A stretch of 64,000 nt of DNA from Clostridiaceae bacterium (GTDB taxonomy: Bacteria; Bacillota; Clostridia; Lachnospirales; Lachnospiraceae): positions 124,001 through 188,000 of the forward strand of contig CABIYE010000002.1 of the NCBI GenBank assembly GCA_902362865.1. Reading direction: 5' to 3'. Of this stretch, positions 26,278-35,980 are shown piece after piece. The position numbers and the translations under genes are program-made. Under the pieces are notes generated by a model. That model saw only the letters and a program-made list of their open reading frames with translations. It was not told the DNA's origin and searched no databases. Within the stretch, counting starts at the first letter, position 1. Each line of letters starts with the position of its first letter.

Positions 26278-27678
26278 TTATTTCTCCCCGGTTAACTCTA
26301 TTCCAAGCTGACGGCAGGCATCATCAATAACGGCAAGCAGTTCATCATCTGTCAATACAGTAACACGCCCTTCTTCATATTCCTTGTCTACCCATGCCTT
26401 TACCATCGTTACCAGCTCTGTGTTTTTATCAACCTGCTTTCCTTCCGGCAACCGGAAATAAGTATTAATCCAATGCGCAATCCCGGCAAGTCCGGATGTA
26501 TTGGATACTGCCACCAGTGGCGGCCGCTTCAAGAATTTATCCGTATCAAACACATTATATATCTCTTCATTTTTCAAAAGCCCGTCCGCATGGATCCCAG
26601 CTCTTGTCACATTAAAATTTCTCCCCACAAAAGGCGTTCTCGACGGAACACGGTAGCCAATTTCTTTCTCATAGTATTCTGCCAGATCTGTAATAACTGT
26701 GGTATCCATACCATCCAGCGTCCCTCTGAGCTGTGCATATTCAAACACCATAGCCTCCAGAGGAGTATTCCCCGTCCTCTCGCCAATTCCAAACAGGGAG
26801 CAATTTACACCACACGCCCCATAAAGCCACGCTGTCGTAGAATTGCTGACTGCTTTATAGAAATCATTGTGTCCGTGAAATTCAATCAGCTCGCTTGGAA
26901 CTCCTGCATGGACACGGAGTCCGTAAATAATTCCCGGTATGGAACGCGGAATTACAGCCCCCGGATAATTGACTCCATATCCCATAGTATCGCAGACACG
27001 AATCTTAACCGGAATCTTATATTCCTCCATTAATTTCATAAGCTCCAAACAAAACGGAATTACAAAGCCATAAATATCTGATCTCGTAATGTCTTCCAGA
27101 TGGCATCTCGGGCTGATTCCCTTCTCCAGACATTCTCTTATAACAGACAGATAATGATTCATACATTCCCGTCTTGTCATTTTTAATTTATAAAAAATAT
27201 GATAATCAGAACAGCTTACCAGAATTCCGGTCTCTTTCATTCCAATATCTTTTACCAGCTCAAAGTCCTTCTTACTCGCACGGATCCAGCTTGTCACTTC
27301 CGGAAACTCGTATCCTCTTTCCAGGCATTTATATACAGCATCCCTGTCTTTCTTGCTGTATAAGAAAAATTCACTCTGACGTATCTTACCGTTTGGTCCT
27401 CCAAGCTTGTGAAAATAATCATATAGGGTTACAATCTGCTCTGTGCTGTATGGCGCACGGGATTGCTGGCCATCACGGAAAGTCGTATCCGTAATCCATA
27501 TTTCATCCGGCATACTGTGGGGAACAATACGGTCATTAAATGCAATTTTCGGAATTTCATCATAATGGAACAGATTGCGGAACACATTCGGGGTATCCAC
27601 ATCTACAAGCGGATACATGTGTTCCTCTAACTGTAATAGATTTGTGTGCTTATCGAAATACACTTTTCTGTTTTCCAT
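26278..27678 (-). CDS. DRE-TIM metallolyase, probable Re-citrate synthase (2-isopropylmalate/homocitrate synthase-like)
   Basis: 466 residues of the isopropylmalate/homocitrate/citramalate synthase superfamily. ITDTTFRDGQQSRAPYS (about 62-78) is the metal-binding DRE-TIM motif and FHGHND (about 270-275) supplies the two His ligands. GYGVNYPG, FGIGERTGNTPLEA and a downstream HADGLLKNEEIYN block also fit. No C-terminal leucine-type regulatory domain is present. The operon contains an NADP isocitrate dehydrogenase, so condensation of oxaloacetate with acetyl-CoA (Re-citrate synthase of Clostridium kluyveri type) is more likely than leucine or lysine synthesis. ATG 27678 chosen: GGGAGAG precedes it. 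Confidence 0.75.
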   Translation of the reverse strand: MENRKVYFDKHTNLLQLEEHMYPLVDVDTPNVFRNLFHYDEIPKIAFNDRIVPHSMPDEIWITDTTFRDGQQSRAPYSTEQIVTLYDYFHKLGGPNGKIRQSEFFLYSKKDRDAVYKCLERGYEFPEVTSWIRASKKDFELVKDIGMKETGILVSCSDYHIFYKLKMTRRECMNHYLSVIRECLEKGISPRCHLEDITRSDIYGFVIPFCLELMKLMEEYKIPVKIRVCDTMGYGVNYPGAVIPRSIPGIIYGLRVHAGVPSELIEFHGHNDFYKAVSNSTTAWLYGACGVNCSLFGIGERTGNTPLEAMVFEYAQLRGTLDGMDTTVITDLAEYYEKEIGYRVPSRTPFVGRNFNVTRAGIHADGLLKNEEIYNVFDTDKFLKRPPLVAVSNTSGLAGIAHWINTYFRLPEGKQVDKNTELVTMVKAWVDKEYEEGRVTVLTDDELLAVIDDACRQLGIELTGEK

Positions 27679-27730
27679 CTCTATCTCTCCCATCTTTAAA
27701 TAACAAGGCATTTATTTCCTCTTTTTAACT

Positions 27731-27754
27731 TGTATAATTGTATACAATTATACA
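27731..27754. promoter_or_regulatory. 24-bp perfect palindrome, probable GntR operator
   Basis: A perfect inverted repeat whose half-site is TGTATAATTGTA; the centre TTGTATACAA fits the T-N-G-T-N-A-C-N-A pattern of FadR-type GntR operators. It covers the -10 of the promoter at 27737-27765. Confidence 0.7.
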
Positions 27755-27765
27755 CACTCTGTCAA
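27737..27765 (-). promoter_or_regulatory. promoter of the citrate-synthase-like/gntR/icd operon
   Basis: Minus-strand TTGACA (27760-27765) and TACAAT (27737-27742) with a 17-base spacer, about 60 bases before the first start codon. Confidence 0.75.
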
Positions 27766-27783
27766 GATAAAATATTAACAATC

Positions 27784-27816
27784 AAAAAAAGGATTGCCGC
27801 TTCATAACTGCAATCC
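27784..27816 (-). terminator. Rho-independent terminator of ilvA
   Basis: Minus-strand arms GGATTGC and GCAATCC around a 12-base loop, followed by seven T residues. It begins about 29 bases after the ilvA stop. Confidence 0.85.
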
Positions 27817-27844
27817 TCCTTTTTCGCATTTGTTCCAAAAAACT

Positions 27845-29059
27845 TTAGTATAACTTTGCTCCTATTTCTCTTGGACGAAATCCTTCATCTTCCAAAGCCT
27901 GCATAATTTCCTGTTTATGCTCTGTTCCAAAAGCCTCCATCGTAATTCTCAGCTCCACTGCCGCATTTCGGTTTGTGCTGACAAACTGGTTATGCTCCAG
28001 TTTAATTACATTTCCCTGCGCATTGGCAATTGTCGCAGCAACACGAACCAGCTCACCCGGTTTATCCGGAAGCAGTACAGACACAGAAAAAATACGGTCT
28101 CTCTGAATCAATCCATGCTGTACAATGGAAGACATGGTAATGACATCCATATTTCCGCCGCTTAAAATGGCCACCGCCTTCTTTCCTGTCAGCTCTAATT
28201 GCTTCAATGCCGCCACCGTAAGAAGACCGGAATTCTCCACAATCATTTTATGATTCTCAACCAAATCAAGAAATGCTCCGATTAGTTCATCATCTTCTAC
28301 TGTCAGAATCTGATCCACATTCTCCTGAACATAAGGGAATATCTTTTCACCCACTCGCTTGACAGCCGTGCCATCTGCTATGGTATTGGCAGTCGGCAGC
28401 GTCACTGGTTCACCCGCCCGCAGTGCGGCAGTCATACTGGCTGCCGGAGATGGTTCAACGCCGATTACCTTAATCTTGGGATTCAGCATTTTCGCAAGAG
28501 TAGCCACTCCGGTAATCAGCCCGCCGCCACCGATGGGCGCTAAAATATAATCTACCGTAGGCAATTCCTGAACGATTTCCATGGCAATACTTCCCTGGCC
28601 GGCTGCCACATCCAGATCGTCAAAAGGATGCACAAAAGTATAGCCCTTCTCCTCAGCCAGTTTCATAGCATATGCACAGGCATCATCATATACATCTCCA
28701 TGAAGGATCACTTCCGCTCCATAATTTTTCGTGCGGTTTACTTTAATCAGAGGGGTTACCGTGGGCATCACAATAACTGCCTTGCATCCAAACTTTTGTG
28801 CTGCATAAGCAACTCCCTGTGCATGGTTCCCTGCCGATGCCGTAATCAGCCCTTTTTCCCGTTCTTCTTCAGACAAGGTACTGATTTTATAATATGCCCC
28901 TCTTACCTTATACGCTCCGGTATACTGCATATTCTCCGGCTTCAGATAAACCTTTCCTCCGGTCTGTTCACTTAAAAACTCACTATATACCAGCTTCGTT
29001 GGATTTGTAACTTTCTTTACAAGTTCACTTGCTTCTTCAAACTTCTCTAATGTCAGCAT
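27845..29059 (-). CDS. ilvA: threonine ammonia-lyase (threonine dehydratase)
   Basis: A fold-II PLP enzyme that converts threonine to 2-oxobutanoate and ammonia. TGAYKVRGAYYK puts the Schiff-base Lys at residue 51; SAGNHAQGVAYAA and GGGGLITGVA bind substrate and PLP phosphate. The C-terminus (about 325-404; SVLLPDKPGELVRVAATIAN) is a single ACT-like domain as in the shorter catabolic/TdcB-with-ACT type. ATG 29059 is supported by GAGGAGAG; a longer in-frame start at 29191 overlaps the ftsY end. It could serve isoleucine synthesis or catabolism. It follows ftsY by 19 bases. Confidence 0.93.
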   Translation of the reverse strand: MLTLEKFEEASELVKKVTNPTKLVYSEFLSEQTGGKVYLKPENMQYTGAYKVRGAYYKISTLSEEEREKGLITASAGNHAQGVAYAAQKFGCKAVIVMPTVTPLIKVNRTKNYGAEVILHGDVYDDACAYAMKLAEEKGYTFVHPFDDLDVAAGQGSIAMEIVQELPTVDYILAPIGGGGLITGVATLAKMLNPKIKVIGVEPSPAASMTAALRAGEPVTLPTANTIADGTAVKRVGEKIFPYVQENVDQILTVEDDELIGAFLDLVENHKMIVENSGLLTVAALKQLELTGKKAVAILSGGNMDVITMSSIVQHGLIQRDRIFSVSVLLPDKPGELVRVAATIANAQGNVIKLEHNQFVSTNRNAAVELRITMEAFGTEHKQEIMQALEDEGFRPREIGAKLY

Positions 29060-29078
29060 ATTCTCTCCTCTTTCTCTT

Positions 29079-30038
29079 CTATATTTCTTCGTTGTCCGTT
29101 TCTGATTCTCTGTCTGTGGATGCGAATAATGCATCCACAAACGTATCCGCATTAAATTTTTGCAGATCGTCGATGGTTTCTCCAACCCCAATGTATTTTA
29201 CCGGGATGCCAAGTTCTGACTGAATCGCTACAGCAATTCCTCCCTTAGCAGTTCCGTCCATTTTCGTAAGGATAATACCGGAAATATCGGCAACCTCCTT
29301 AAATTCTCTCGCCTGCTGAAGTGCATTCTGTCCTGTCGTCGCGTCAAGAACCACCAGAGTCTCGCGGAACGCTTCCGGGTATTCTCTGTCCACAATCCGG
29401 TTAATCTTCTTCAGTTCTTCCATTAAATTCTTCTTGTTGTGCAAACGCCCCGCTGTATCACACAGCAGCACATCCGCATGTCTTGCTTTCGCCGCAGCAA
29501 CTGCGTCATATACCACCGACGCCGGATCGGAACCCTCCTGGCCCCCAATTAGTTCTGCCTGCGCCCGGTTCGCCCACTCTTTCAACTGTTCTCCCGCGGC
29601 TGCCCGGAAAGTATCTGCCGCCGCCAGTATGACTTTCTTATTCTGTGCCCGGAGTTTTCCGGCAAGCTTGCCAATAGTAGTAGTCTTGCCGACGCCATTG
29701 ACACCCACTACCATCACAACAGATGTTTTGTCCTCAAATTCATAGGCTGTCTCTCCCACATCCATCTGTTCTTTAATACTATCAATTAAAATCTGTCTGC
29801 AGGCAGCAGGCTCCTTGATATGCTGTGTCTTCACTTTCTCTCTTAAATCATCCAGAATATCGTAGGTTGCCTGTACTCCCAGGTCTCCCATAATCAGAAC
29901 TTCTTCCAATTCCTCATAAAACTCTTCATCAATCTTGCTAAATCCGTTAAAAATACTATCCATACCAGACACAATATTGTCTCTGGTCTTAGAAAGTCCG
30001 GAAAATAACCGTTTAAAAAAACCTTTTTCCTCCGCCAT
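29079..30038 (-). CDS. ftsY: signal recognition particle receptor FtsY
   Basis: 319 residues, the NG GTPase core without a long acidic A domain. The N-domain helices are followed by GVNGVGKTTTIGKLAG (P-loop, about 112-127), DTFRAAAGEQLKEWA (insertion box), DTAGRLHNKKNLMEEL (G3) and TKMDGTAKGG (G4). It docks SRP-ribosome complexes at the membrane. The rnc-smc-ftsY order is classic for Firmicutes; ffh is not in the window. Confidence 0.97.
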   Translation of the reverse strand: MAEEKGFFKRLFSGLSKTRDNIVSGMDSIFNGFSKIDEEFYEELEEVLIMGDLGVQATYDILDDLREKVKTQHIKEPAACRQILIDSIKEQMDVGETAYEFEDKTSVVMVVGVNGVGKTTTIGKLAGKLRAQNKKVILAAADTFRAAAGEQLKEWANRAQAELIGGQEGSDPASVVYDAVAAAKARHADVLLCDTAGRLHNKKNLMEELKKINRIVDREYPEAFRETLVVLDATTGQNALQQAREFKEVADISGIILTKMDGTAKGGIAVAIQSELGIPVKYIGVGETIDDLQKFNADTFVDALFASTDRESETDNEEI

Positions 30039-30053
30039 ATTTTCCTCCTGTTC

Positions 30054-33000
30054 CTACTTATCTAATTCATCCTCTAAAAGGCTAACCGAAACAAGGGTAG
30101 AGACGCCCTTTTCCTGCATGGTAATTCCATACAGCCGATCCGCAGCCGTCATAGTTCCTCTTCTATGGGTAATCACTATAAATTGTGTATTCGCTGTTAG
30201 TTTGTGAAGATATCTGGCAAACCTTGTAACATTTGAATCATCTAACGCCGCCTCAATCTCGTCAAGAAGACAGAAAGGAGAGGGTTTTAAATTCTGTATT
30301 GCAAATAAAAGCGAAATAGCTGTCAGAGCCTTCTCTCCGCCTGATAACTGCATCATATTCTGCAGTTTCTTTCCGGGCGGCTGTGCAATAATGCGGATTC
30401 CCGCTTCCAGAATATCTTCATCTTCCATAAGTTCAAGTGTTCCCTTACCGCCGCCGAAAAGTTCTTTGAATACCGTATCGAATTCTTTTGCAATTCTGGC
30501 AAACTGCTCGGCAAACTGTTTGCGCATTGCTTCATCCAGCTCTTCGATAATCTTTACCAGCGTTGCTTCTGCCTCCACCAGGTCATTATGCTGATTATTC
30601 AAAAATGTATACCGTTCAGACAGATTCTTAAAATCCTCAATCGCGTTGACATTAACAGAACCCAACGCCTTAATTTCATTTTTTAAAGTCTGTATTCTTC
30701 GTTTCATCACGGAGAGATCTGTCAGATTTTCATTTCTAAGTTCCAGTGCACGGTTGTAGGTAAGCTCATATTCTTCCCACATGTAATTCATCTGCTTCTC
30801 TGCCGTCTCTTCGTAACCTTCTTTTCTGCTTTCCAGCCGGAAAACCTCTTTGTCCAGATCTGACATATGTTTTGAAAGCTCTTCTCTCTTCTGAAGAAAT
30901 GCTTTGTGCTGATGGTTCAGCTTTTCTCTTTTTTCTGCAGCCTCTTCAATCTCTTTTTCAATTTCTTCAAATACTTCTTTTGAATTTTCTATGGTCTGGC
31001 GAATCGACTGGATTTGATTTTCTTTCTCCTGAATTTCCCTGGATGCATCATTTTTTCCATCAGCAAGCTCTCGCAGCTCTTCTTCAAATTTGGTAATTTC
31101 TTCTTCAATACGGGTTTTATTTTCCAAAAGGAAGTCATTTTTCTGCTCCAGGCTTACACGTTCCAGATGTGCATCTTCGGCATCTTTCTGCCCTTTCGTT
31201 TCCAGAAGTTTCTGTTCCTCCAGCAATTCCCGGTTCTTTTCAATCTCTGCCGAAAGTTCTTCTTCCAATTTTTCAGAAGTTTCCAGCTCTACAGTAATGG
31301 ATTCCTGATTATCACTGATATCCGTAATTTGCTGATCTAATTCGGTTGTCTCCTTCCTTACACTTTCTGATGCTTCTTTGGCAAGTGTGATTTTAGATCT
31401 TGCCTGTTCTACATTCATCTTCGCCGTATTCTGACGAACATAGACTTCCTGCAGCTCTTTTTGTATCTCGTCAACTCTTGCATAGTATCCGGTACGCTCT
31501 TGGCGCATAGCTTCCAAAGACTGCTCCATAGCTTCCATTTCTGACTTCAGCTGCCGGACCGTCTTTTCAAAATCTTCAATCTCTCTTCTTCTGCTTAGAA
31601 GATTGCTGGAATTTTTGAACGCACCGCCGGTCATAGATCCACCCGGATTCAGCAGTTCACCCTCCAGTGTTACCAACCGCAGAGAATGCTTGTACTTTCT
31701 GGCAATCGCAATTCCGTTGTCAATGTGGTCTACCACAATCGTTCTTCCCAGCAGGTGAGCGGCAAGCCCTGAAAAGGCATCCTCAACCTTTACCAATGTG
31801 CTCGCAACACCAATCACACCTTTTTCTTTCAGAGCTTCCTGTCTCTGGATTCCAGAACTTCCATTTACACTGGTAAGCGGAAGAAAGGTTGCCCGCCCAT
31901 ACTTATTCTTCTTCAGAAAAGCAATCATTTTCTTCGCAGTATTCTCTGTATCTGTCACAATGTTTTGAATACTTCCGCCAAGTGCAGTCTCAATAGCGGC
32001 TTCATACTTCTGTTCCACTTTAATAATATCCGCCACAACACCAATAAGTCCTGGTTCCGTCTTTTTGCATTCCATGACTTTCCGGATACTATTGCCATAA
32101 CCATCATAACGCTCTGTAATATTCTTAAGAGATTCCAGCCGGGACTGCTCACGGTGATAAGCCGTCTGTCCGATTCTCAGAGTTTCAGACTGTTTTGCCA
32201 TTTCTTTTTGCATAACTGCAATCTTCGCTTCGTATTCCTTGCTCTCCTCCGTAAGTGCAATAATCTCTCCGGAAACTTGTTTTAGAGACTCTTCGTATTC
32301 CTTCAGATTTTCTGCCGCTTCACTTGCTTCACTCTCAGACAAAATCATTTTCTGGTACATTTCAGACTTTCGCACCTGAATCTGCTCCAACATGGTATCA
32401 TAGCGCTGAATCTTTGCTTTGGTTGAAGCACGGTTATTCAACAGTTCAATAATACTGCTTTTATCATTCTCAATCTGGTTTGTCAAAGAAGCAATTCTTG
32501 TCTGTATTGCAATCAGAGTCTCCTTCGTCTGTGCTTCAGCCGCCGCCTTCTTAGTAAGCTGCTCACTCACAGTTTCTGTCTCCCCATGCAATTGGGCAAG
32601 CTGTTCTTTACGAGTCTGTACTTCCTTTTCTATGGTAAGTACTCTTTGTTCATAATGTTCATCCGAAAGATGTACACTATGAATCTGTTCCTTCAAAAGC
32701 TCGATCTGATTTTCAAGCTGCTGTTTTAAAAGATTCGTCTCATTTAATTTGTTTTTATACGACTCAATGGAATCGTCAATCTCCTCTACCTGTCTTTCTA
32801 TCTGTTCATACTCGGTCTTCGTATTCGCATATGCTTCATTTGTCGAATCCAACTCGTTTTGCGCAATAGAAAGCTTTTCTTCCATTTCCTGAATTTGTTC
32901 CTTCAGTCGGGCAGATTCCAGTAAAAACATATTGATGTCATATGTTTTTAATTCTTCCTTCTTCTTCAGATACTCTTTTGCAACTTCTGACTGCTTTTCC

Positions 33001-33614
33001 AACGGTCCGATCTGTTTTTCTAATTCTGCAAGAATGTCATTCACACGCAGAAGATTCTGCCGTTCATCTTCTAATTTTTTTACAGACATCTTCTTTCGGC
33101 GCTTAAACTTCACAATTCCTGCCGCCTCGTCAAAGAGCTCCCTGCGCTCTTCCGGCTTCCCACTCAGGATTTTGTCAATCTGTCCCTGACCGATAATCGA
33201 ATATCCTTCTTTTCCAATACCTGTATCATAAAACAATTCATTGATATCTTTCAATCGGCAAGTACTTCCGTTAATCAAGTATTCACTCTCTCCGGAACGA
33301 TATAATTTTCTTGTGACAGTTACTTCTTCATATTCAATCTGAAGCTGATGATCGGAATTGTCCAGCGTGATTGCCACCGATGCATAACTCAGAGGCTTTC
33401 TGTTCTCGGTTCCCGAAAAAATGACATCCTGCATGCTGCCGCCCCGAAGCTGCTTCACACTCTGCTCTCCCAGAACCCAGCGAACTGCATCTGCCACATT
33501 GCTCTTTCCGCTGCCGTTTGGTCCGACAATACCTGTAATTCCATTATGAAATTCAAATACTATCTTGTTCGCAAAAGACTTAAAGCCCTGCACCTCTATG
33601 CTTTTTAAATACAT
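30054..33614 (-). CDS. smc: chromosome segregation protein SMC
   Basis: 1,186 residues. The head has [20 protein letters not shown] (Walker A) at the N-terminus and [18 protein letters not shown] (signature) with [20 protein letters not shown] (Walker B) at the C-terminus. Two long coiled coils, rich in Glu/Lys/Gln, flank a hinge around residues 515-640 (YGRATFLPL and GGSMTGGAF). It forms the ring of the condensin complex with ScpA/ScpB, which are not here. It is embedded between rnc and ftsY in the same operon. Confidence 0.98.
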   Translation of the reverse strand: MYLKSIEVQGFKSFANKIVFEFHNGITGIVGPNGSGKSNVADAVRWVLGEQSVKQLRGGSMQDVIFSGTENRKPLSYASVAITLDNSDHQLQIEYEEVTVTRKLYRSGESEYLINGSTCRLKDINELFYDTGIGKEGYSIIGQGQIDKILSGKPEERRELFDEAAGIVKFKRRKKMSVKKLEDERQNLLRVNDILAELEKQIGPLEKQSEVAKEYLKKKEELKTYDINMFLLESARLKEQIQEMEEKLSIAQNELDSTNEAYANTKTEYEQIERQVEEIDDSIESYKNKLNETNLLKQQLENQIELLKEQIHSVHLSDEHYEQRVLTIEKEVQTRKEQLAQLHGETETVSEQLTKKAAAEAQTKETLIAIQTRIASLTNQIENDKSSIIELLNNRASTKAKIQRYDTMLEQIQVRKSEMYQKMILSESEASEAAENLKEYEESLKQVSGEIIALTEESKEYEAKIAVMQKEMAKQSETLRIGQTAYHREQSRLESLKNITERYDGYGNSIRKVMECKKTEPGLIGVVADIIKVEQKYEAAIETALGGSIQNIVTDTENTAKKMIAFLKKNKYGRATFLPLTSVNGSSGIQRQEALKEKGVIGVASTLVKVEDAFSGLAAHLLGRTIVVDHIDNGIAIARKYKHSLRLVTLEGELLNPGGSMTGGAFKNSSNLLSRRREIEDFEKTVRQLKSEMEAMEQSLEAMRQERTGYYARVDEIQKELQEVYVRQNTAKMNVEQARSKITLAKEASESVRKETTELDQQITDISDNQESITVELETSEKLEEELSAEIEKNRELLEEQKLLETKGQKDAEDAHLERVSLEQKNDFLLENKTRIEEEITKFEEELRELADGKNDASREIQEKENQIQSIRQTIENSKEVFEEIEKEIEEAAEKREKLNHQHKAFLQKREELSKHMSDLDKEVFRLESRKEGYEETAEKQMNYMWEEYELTYNRALELRNENLTDLSVMKRRIQTLKNEIKALGSVNVNAIEDFKNLSERYTFLNNQHNDLVEAEATLVKIIEELDEAMRKQFAEQFARIAKEFDTVFKELFGGGKGTLELMEDEDILEAGIRIIAQPPGKKLQNMMQLSGGEKALTAISLLFAIQNLKPSPFCLLDEIEAALDDSNVTRFARYLHKLTANTQFIVITHRRGTMTAADRLYGITMQEKGVSTLVSVSLLEDELDK

Positions 33615-33621
33615 ACAGCAC

Positions 33622-34317
33622 CTACTTTATATTTTTATTATGCAGCGCAAGAATCGCCTGGTATGCTGCCTTCTGCTCAGCAGCTTTCTTAGTTCTTCCT
33701 TTACCGCTTCCATATTCTTCTTCTCCAATTTTTACCACTGCCTGGAAGGATTTATCATGATCCGGTCCTTCCTCTCCAACTAAATGGTAGGAAACCCCTT
33801 CTGCAAAATTCGCCTGCACAATTTCCTGCAGGATAGTCTTGCTATCATAAAAGAGCTTCTTATGTTCAAGATCATTTAAAACAAATTGATGAACAAACTC
33901 TTTTGCACTAGCAAAACCACCATCAATATACACAGCGCCAATAAGCGCTTCCAACGCATCTGAAGTGATAGAGTCTCTTTTTCTGCCTCCTGTAGCCTCC
34001 TCACCCTTGCCAAGCAGAAGATACTCTCCAAGGCCGATTTCCCGCGCGCAAAATGCAAGTGCCGGTTCACAAACCATGCTTGCTCTTGTCTTAGTAAGTT
34101 CTCCCTCCGGCATCTTCTTGTGCTCATAAAACAGAAACTCACTGGAAATAATCTCCAGAACTGCATCTCCCAAAAATTCAAGTCTTTCGTTGCACTCATA
34201 TTTAGGCAGATGTTTTTCATTTGCATAAGAACTGTGAATCATTGCTTTTTTTAAAAGATGACGGTCATTAAATGTATATCCTATTTTTTTCTCCAATAAT
34301 TTTAAATCCTGATTCAT
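33622..34317 (-). CDS. rnc: ribonuclease III
   Basis: 231 residues. The catalytic domain has ERLEFLGDAVLEIISSEFLF (RNase III signature with the metal-binding Glu and Asp) and TSDALEALIGAVYIDGG. The C-terminal dsRNA-binding domain ends GSGKGRTKKAAEQKAAYQAI. It processes rRNA precursors and structured RNAs as a dimer. The ATG at 34317 is preferred because GTGAGG lies 7 bases upstream; an ATG two codons earlier (34323) would leave a 1-base gap. Confidence 0.96.
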   Translation of the reverse strand: MNQDLKLLEKKIGYTFNDRHLLKKAMIHSSYANEKHLPKYECNERLEFLGDAVLEIISSEFLFYEHKKMPEGELTKTRASMVCEPALAFCAREIGLGEYLLLGKGEEATGGRKRDSITSDALEALIGAVYIDGGFASAKEFVHQFVLNDLEHKKLFYDSKTILQEIVQANFAEGVSYHLVGEEGPDHDKSFQAVVKIGEEEYGSGKGRTKKAAEQKAAYQAILALHNKNIK

Positions 34318-34334
34318 ATCCATGCCTCACAAGA

Positions 34335-34362
34335 CGAAAAAGCCCGTTCCTGGGCTTTTTCG
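34335..34362 (-). terminator. terminator between acpP and rnc
   Basis: Symmetric hairpin with arms GAAAAAGCCC and GGGCTTTTTC around a 6-base loop. It has a T-run on both strands and begins about 11 bases after the acpP stop; readthrough probably supplies rnc. Confidence 0.8.
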
Positions 34363-34372
34363 TATAATATGC

Positions 34373-34606
34373 CTAGTTGCTTGTTGCATTCTTAATCTGC
34401 TCTACAGCATCGCCGACCGTTCGGATCTGCTCTGCATCATCATTATCAATTTCAATATCAAAAGCTTCCTCAATTCCCATAATAATCTGGAAAATGTCTA
34501 AAGAATCCGCTCCCAGGTCATCTACGAATGTCGTATCCTCTGTAATATCATTTGTCTCAACATTAAGTACATCTGCTATGATTTCCTGTAATTTTTCAAA
34601 TTCCAT
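34373..34606 (-). CDS. acpP: acyl carrier protein
   Basis: 77 residues, acidic and helical. DDLGADSLDIFQ (about 29-40) contains the Ser that receives the 4'-phosphopantetheine arm. It carries growing fatty acyl chains. It lies 34 bases after plsX, the standard fatty-acid/phospholipid arrangement. Confidence 0.97.
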   Translation of the reverse strand: MEFEKLQEIIADVLNVETNDITEDTTFVDDLGADSLDIFQIIMGIEEAFDIEIDNDDAEQIRTVGDAVEQIKNATSN

Positions 34607-34640
34607 TTTCTTTCTTCTCCTTTTTTAGTTACATATTCAT

Positions 34641-35663
34641 CTATTCAGCGGACTTTCGGTCCGTTTGAATACACTCTTTGATTTTTTCATTGATTTTCTG
34701 CTCTTTAAATGTAATGCATTGAAGAATCGAATTCGACACTTCCTTCGCCGTTGCACTTCCATGGGTCTTCACTACTAAACCGTTAAGTCCCAGAAGCGGC
34801 GCTCCGCCATACTCACTGGCGTCAAATTCTTTCAATGTCTTCTTTAGTGCAGGTTTAACTAGCAAAGCGCCTATTTTACTGCGGAAAGAACTCATCATAC
34901 CGCCTTTAATCTTGCTGATAAGCGTCGAAGCCAATCCTTCCGTCAGTTTTAAGATTACATTTCCCGTAAAGGCTTCGCACACAATCACATCTGCCTGTCC
35001 GCGAGGAATCTCTCTCGCCTCAATACTCCCGGTAAAATTAATATCCCGGAGTTCTTTTAACAAGGGGAAGGTTTCCTTTACAAGGGCATTGCCTTTTTCT
35101 TCTTCAGCTCCTATATTCACAATTGCCACTTTTGGGTTCTTAACTCCCACCACATGTTCCATATAAATGGATCCCATTCTGGCAAACTGCACCAAATGAG
35201 AGGGGCGTGCATCTACGTTGGCTCCGCAGTCGATCAAAAGTGCTACTCCCTTCTCCGTCGGGATCAGCGGCGCAAGCGGCGGACGCTCTACACCCTTGAT
35301 TCGGCCTACCAATGTCTGACCGCCTACAAGAATTGCTCCTGAACTGCCGGCAGACACAAAAGCATCGGCATCTCCTGCCTTCACCATCTTCATGCCCACT
35401 ACTATAGAAGAATCCTTCTTTTTTCTGATTGCATTCACGGGCGGCTCTGCTGTCTCAATCACCTCCGTTGCATTCACAATTTCAATTCTTTCTCTGTCAT
35501 AAGTATATTTATCAAGCTCCGATTTTACAAGCTCTTCTTTTCCCACTAAAAATACTTTGACATTTTTCTCTTTTCCCGTTGCGTCTACCGCGCCTTTCAC
35601 CATCTCGACAGGAGCATTATCTCCTCCCATAGCGTCCAACACGACTTTTGTAATTTCTGCCAT
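34641..35663 (-). CDS. plsX: phosphate acyltransferase PlsX
   Basis: 340 residues. It converts acyl-ACP to acyl-phosphate, the first step of phospholipid synthesis in Gram-positives. VVLDAMGGDNAPVEMVKGA at the N-terminus, GGQTLVGRIKGVERPPLAPLIP in the middle and FTGNVILKLTEG near 230 are family signatures. I chose ATG 35663, preceded by GGGAGGA; an in-frame start at 35720 would overlap the promoter -35. It forms an operon with acpP. Confidence 0.96.
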   Translation of the reverse strand: MAEITKVVLDAMGGDNAPVEMVKGAVDATGKEKNVKVFLVGKEELVKSELDKYTYDRERIEIVNATEVIETAEPPVNAIRKKKDSSIVVGMKMVKAGDADAFVSAGSSGAILVGGQTLVGRIKGVERPPLAPLIPTEKGVALLIDCGANVDARPSHLVQFARMGSIYMEHVVGVKNPKVAIVNIGAEEEKGNALVKETFPLLKELRDINFTGSIEAREIPRGQADVIVCEAFTGNVILKLTEGLASTLISKIKGGMMSSFRSKIGALLVKPALKKTLKEFDASEYGGAPLLGLNGLVVKTHGSATAKEVSNSILQCITFKEQKINEKIKECIQTDRKSAE

Positions 35664-35691
35664 TCTTATTCCTCCCAGCATTACTAGGTTC

Positions 35692-35720
35692 ATTCTACTA
35701 AACATCCATATAAAAATCAA
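35692..35720 (-). promoter_or_regulatory. putative promoter of plsX-acpP
   Basis: Minus-strand TTGATT and TAGAAT with a 17-base spacer, about 28 bases upstream of the plsX start. Confidence 0.6.
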
Positions 35721-35754
35721 CTAAAAAGGAATTTTCTGTCATATAAAAAAGTTA

Positions 35755-35788
35755 TAAAAAAGCGAGAGCAACAGCCCTCGCTTTTTTA
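35755..35788 (-). terminator. terminator of yceD-rpmF
   Basis: Minus-strand GCGAG/CTCGC stem with additional inner GC pairs, flanked by A6 and T6 tracts, about 10 bases after the rpmF stop. Confidence 0.82.
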
Positions 35789-35797
35789 TTCTTAAAA

Positions 35798-35977
35798 TTA
35801 ATCCTGTGGAATAATTTCTTTTTTGTTGTAGCTGCCACAAGCCTTGCATACTCTGTGAGGCATCATTAATTCGCCGCACTTGCTGCACTTAACCAGGTTT
35901 GGAGCGCTCATCTTCCAATTAGCTCTTCTTTTATCTCTTCTTGCCTTAGAAGATTTGTTTTTTGGACAAATTGACAT
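35798..35977 (-). CDS. rpmF: 50S ribosomal protein L32
   Basis: 59 residues reading MSICPKNKSSKARRDKRRAN at the N-terminus, the L32 basic segment with the W-K-M-S-A-P motif that follows. C31-x2-C34 and C44-x2-C47 form the zinc ribbon. Too short for many gene finders, but the frame, the AAGGAGGTG ribosome site and the location directly after yceD are decisive. Confidence 0.97.
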   Translation of the reverse strand: MSICPKNKSSKARRDKRRANWKMSAPNLVKCSKCGELMMPHRVCKACGSYNKKEIIPQD

Positions 35978-35980
35978 GGG

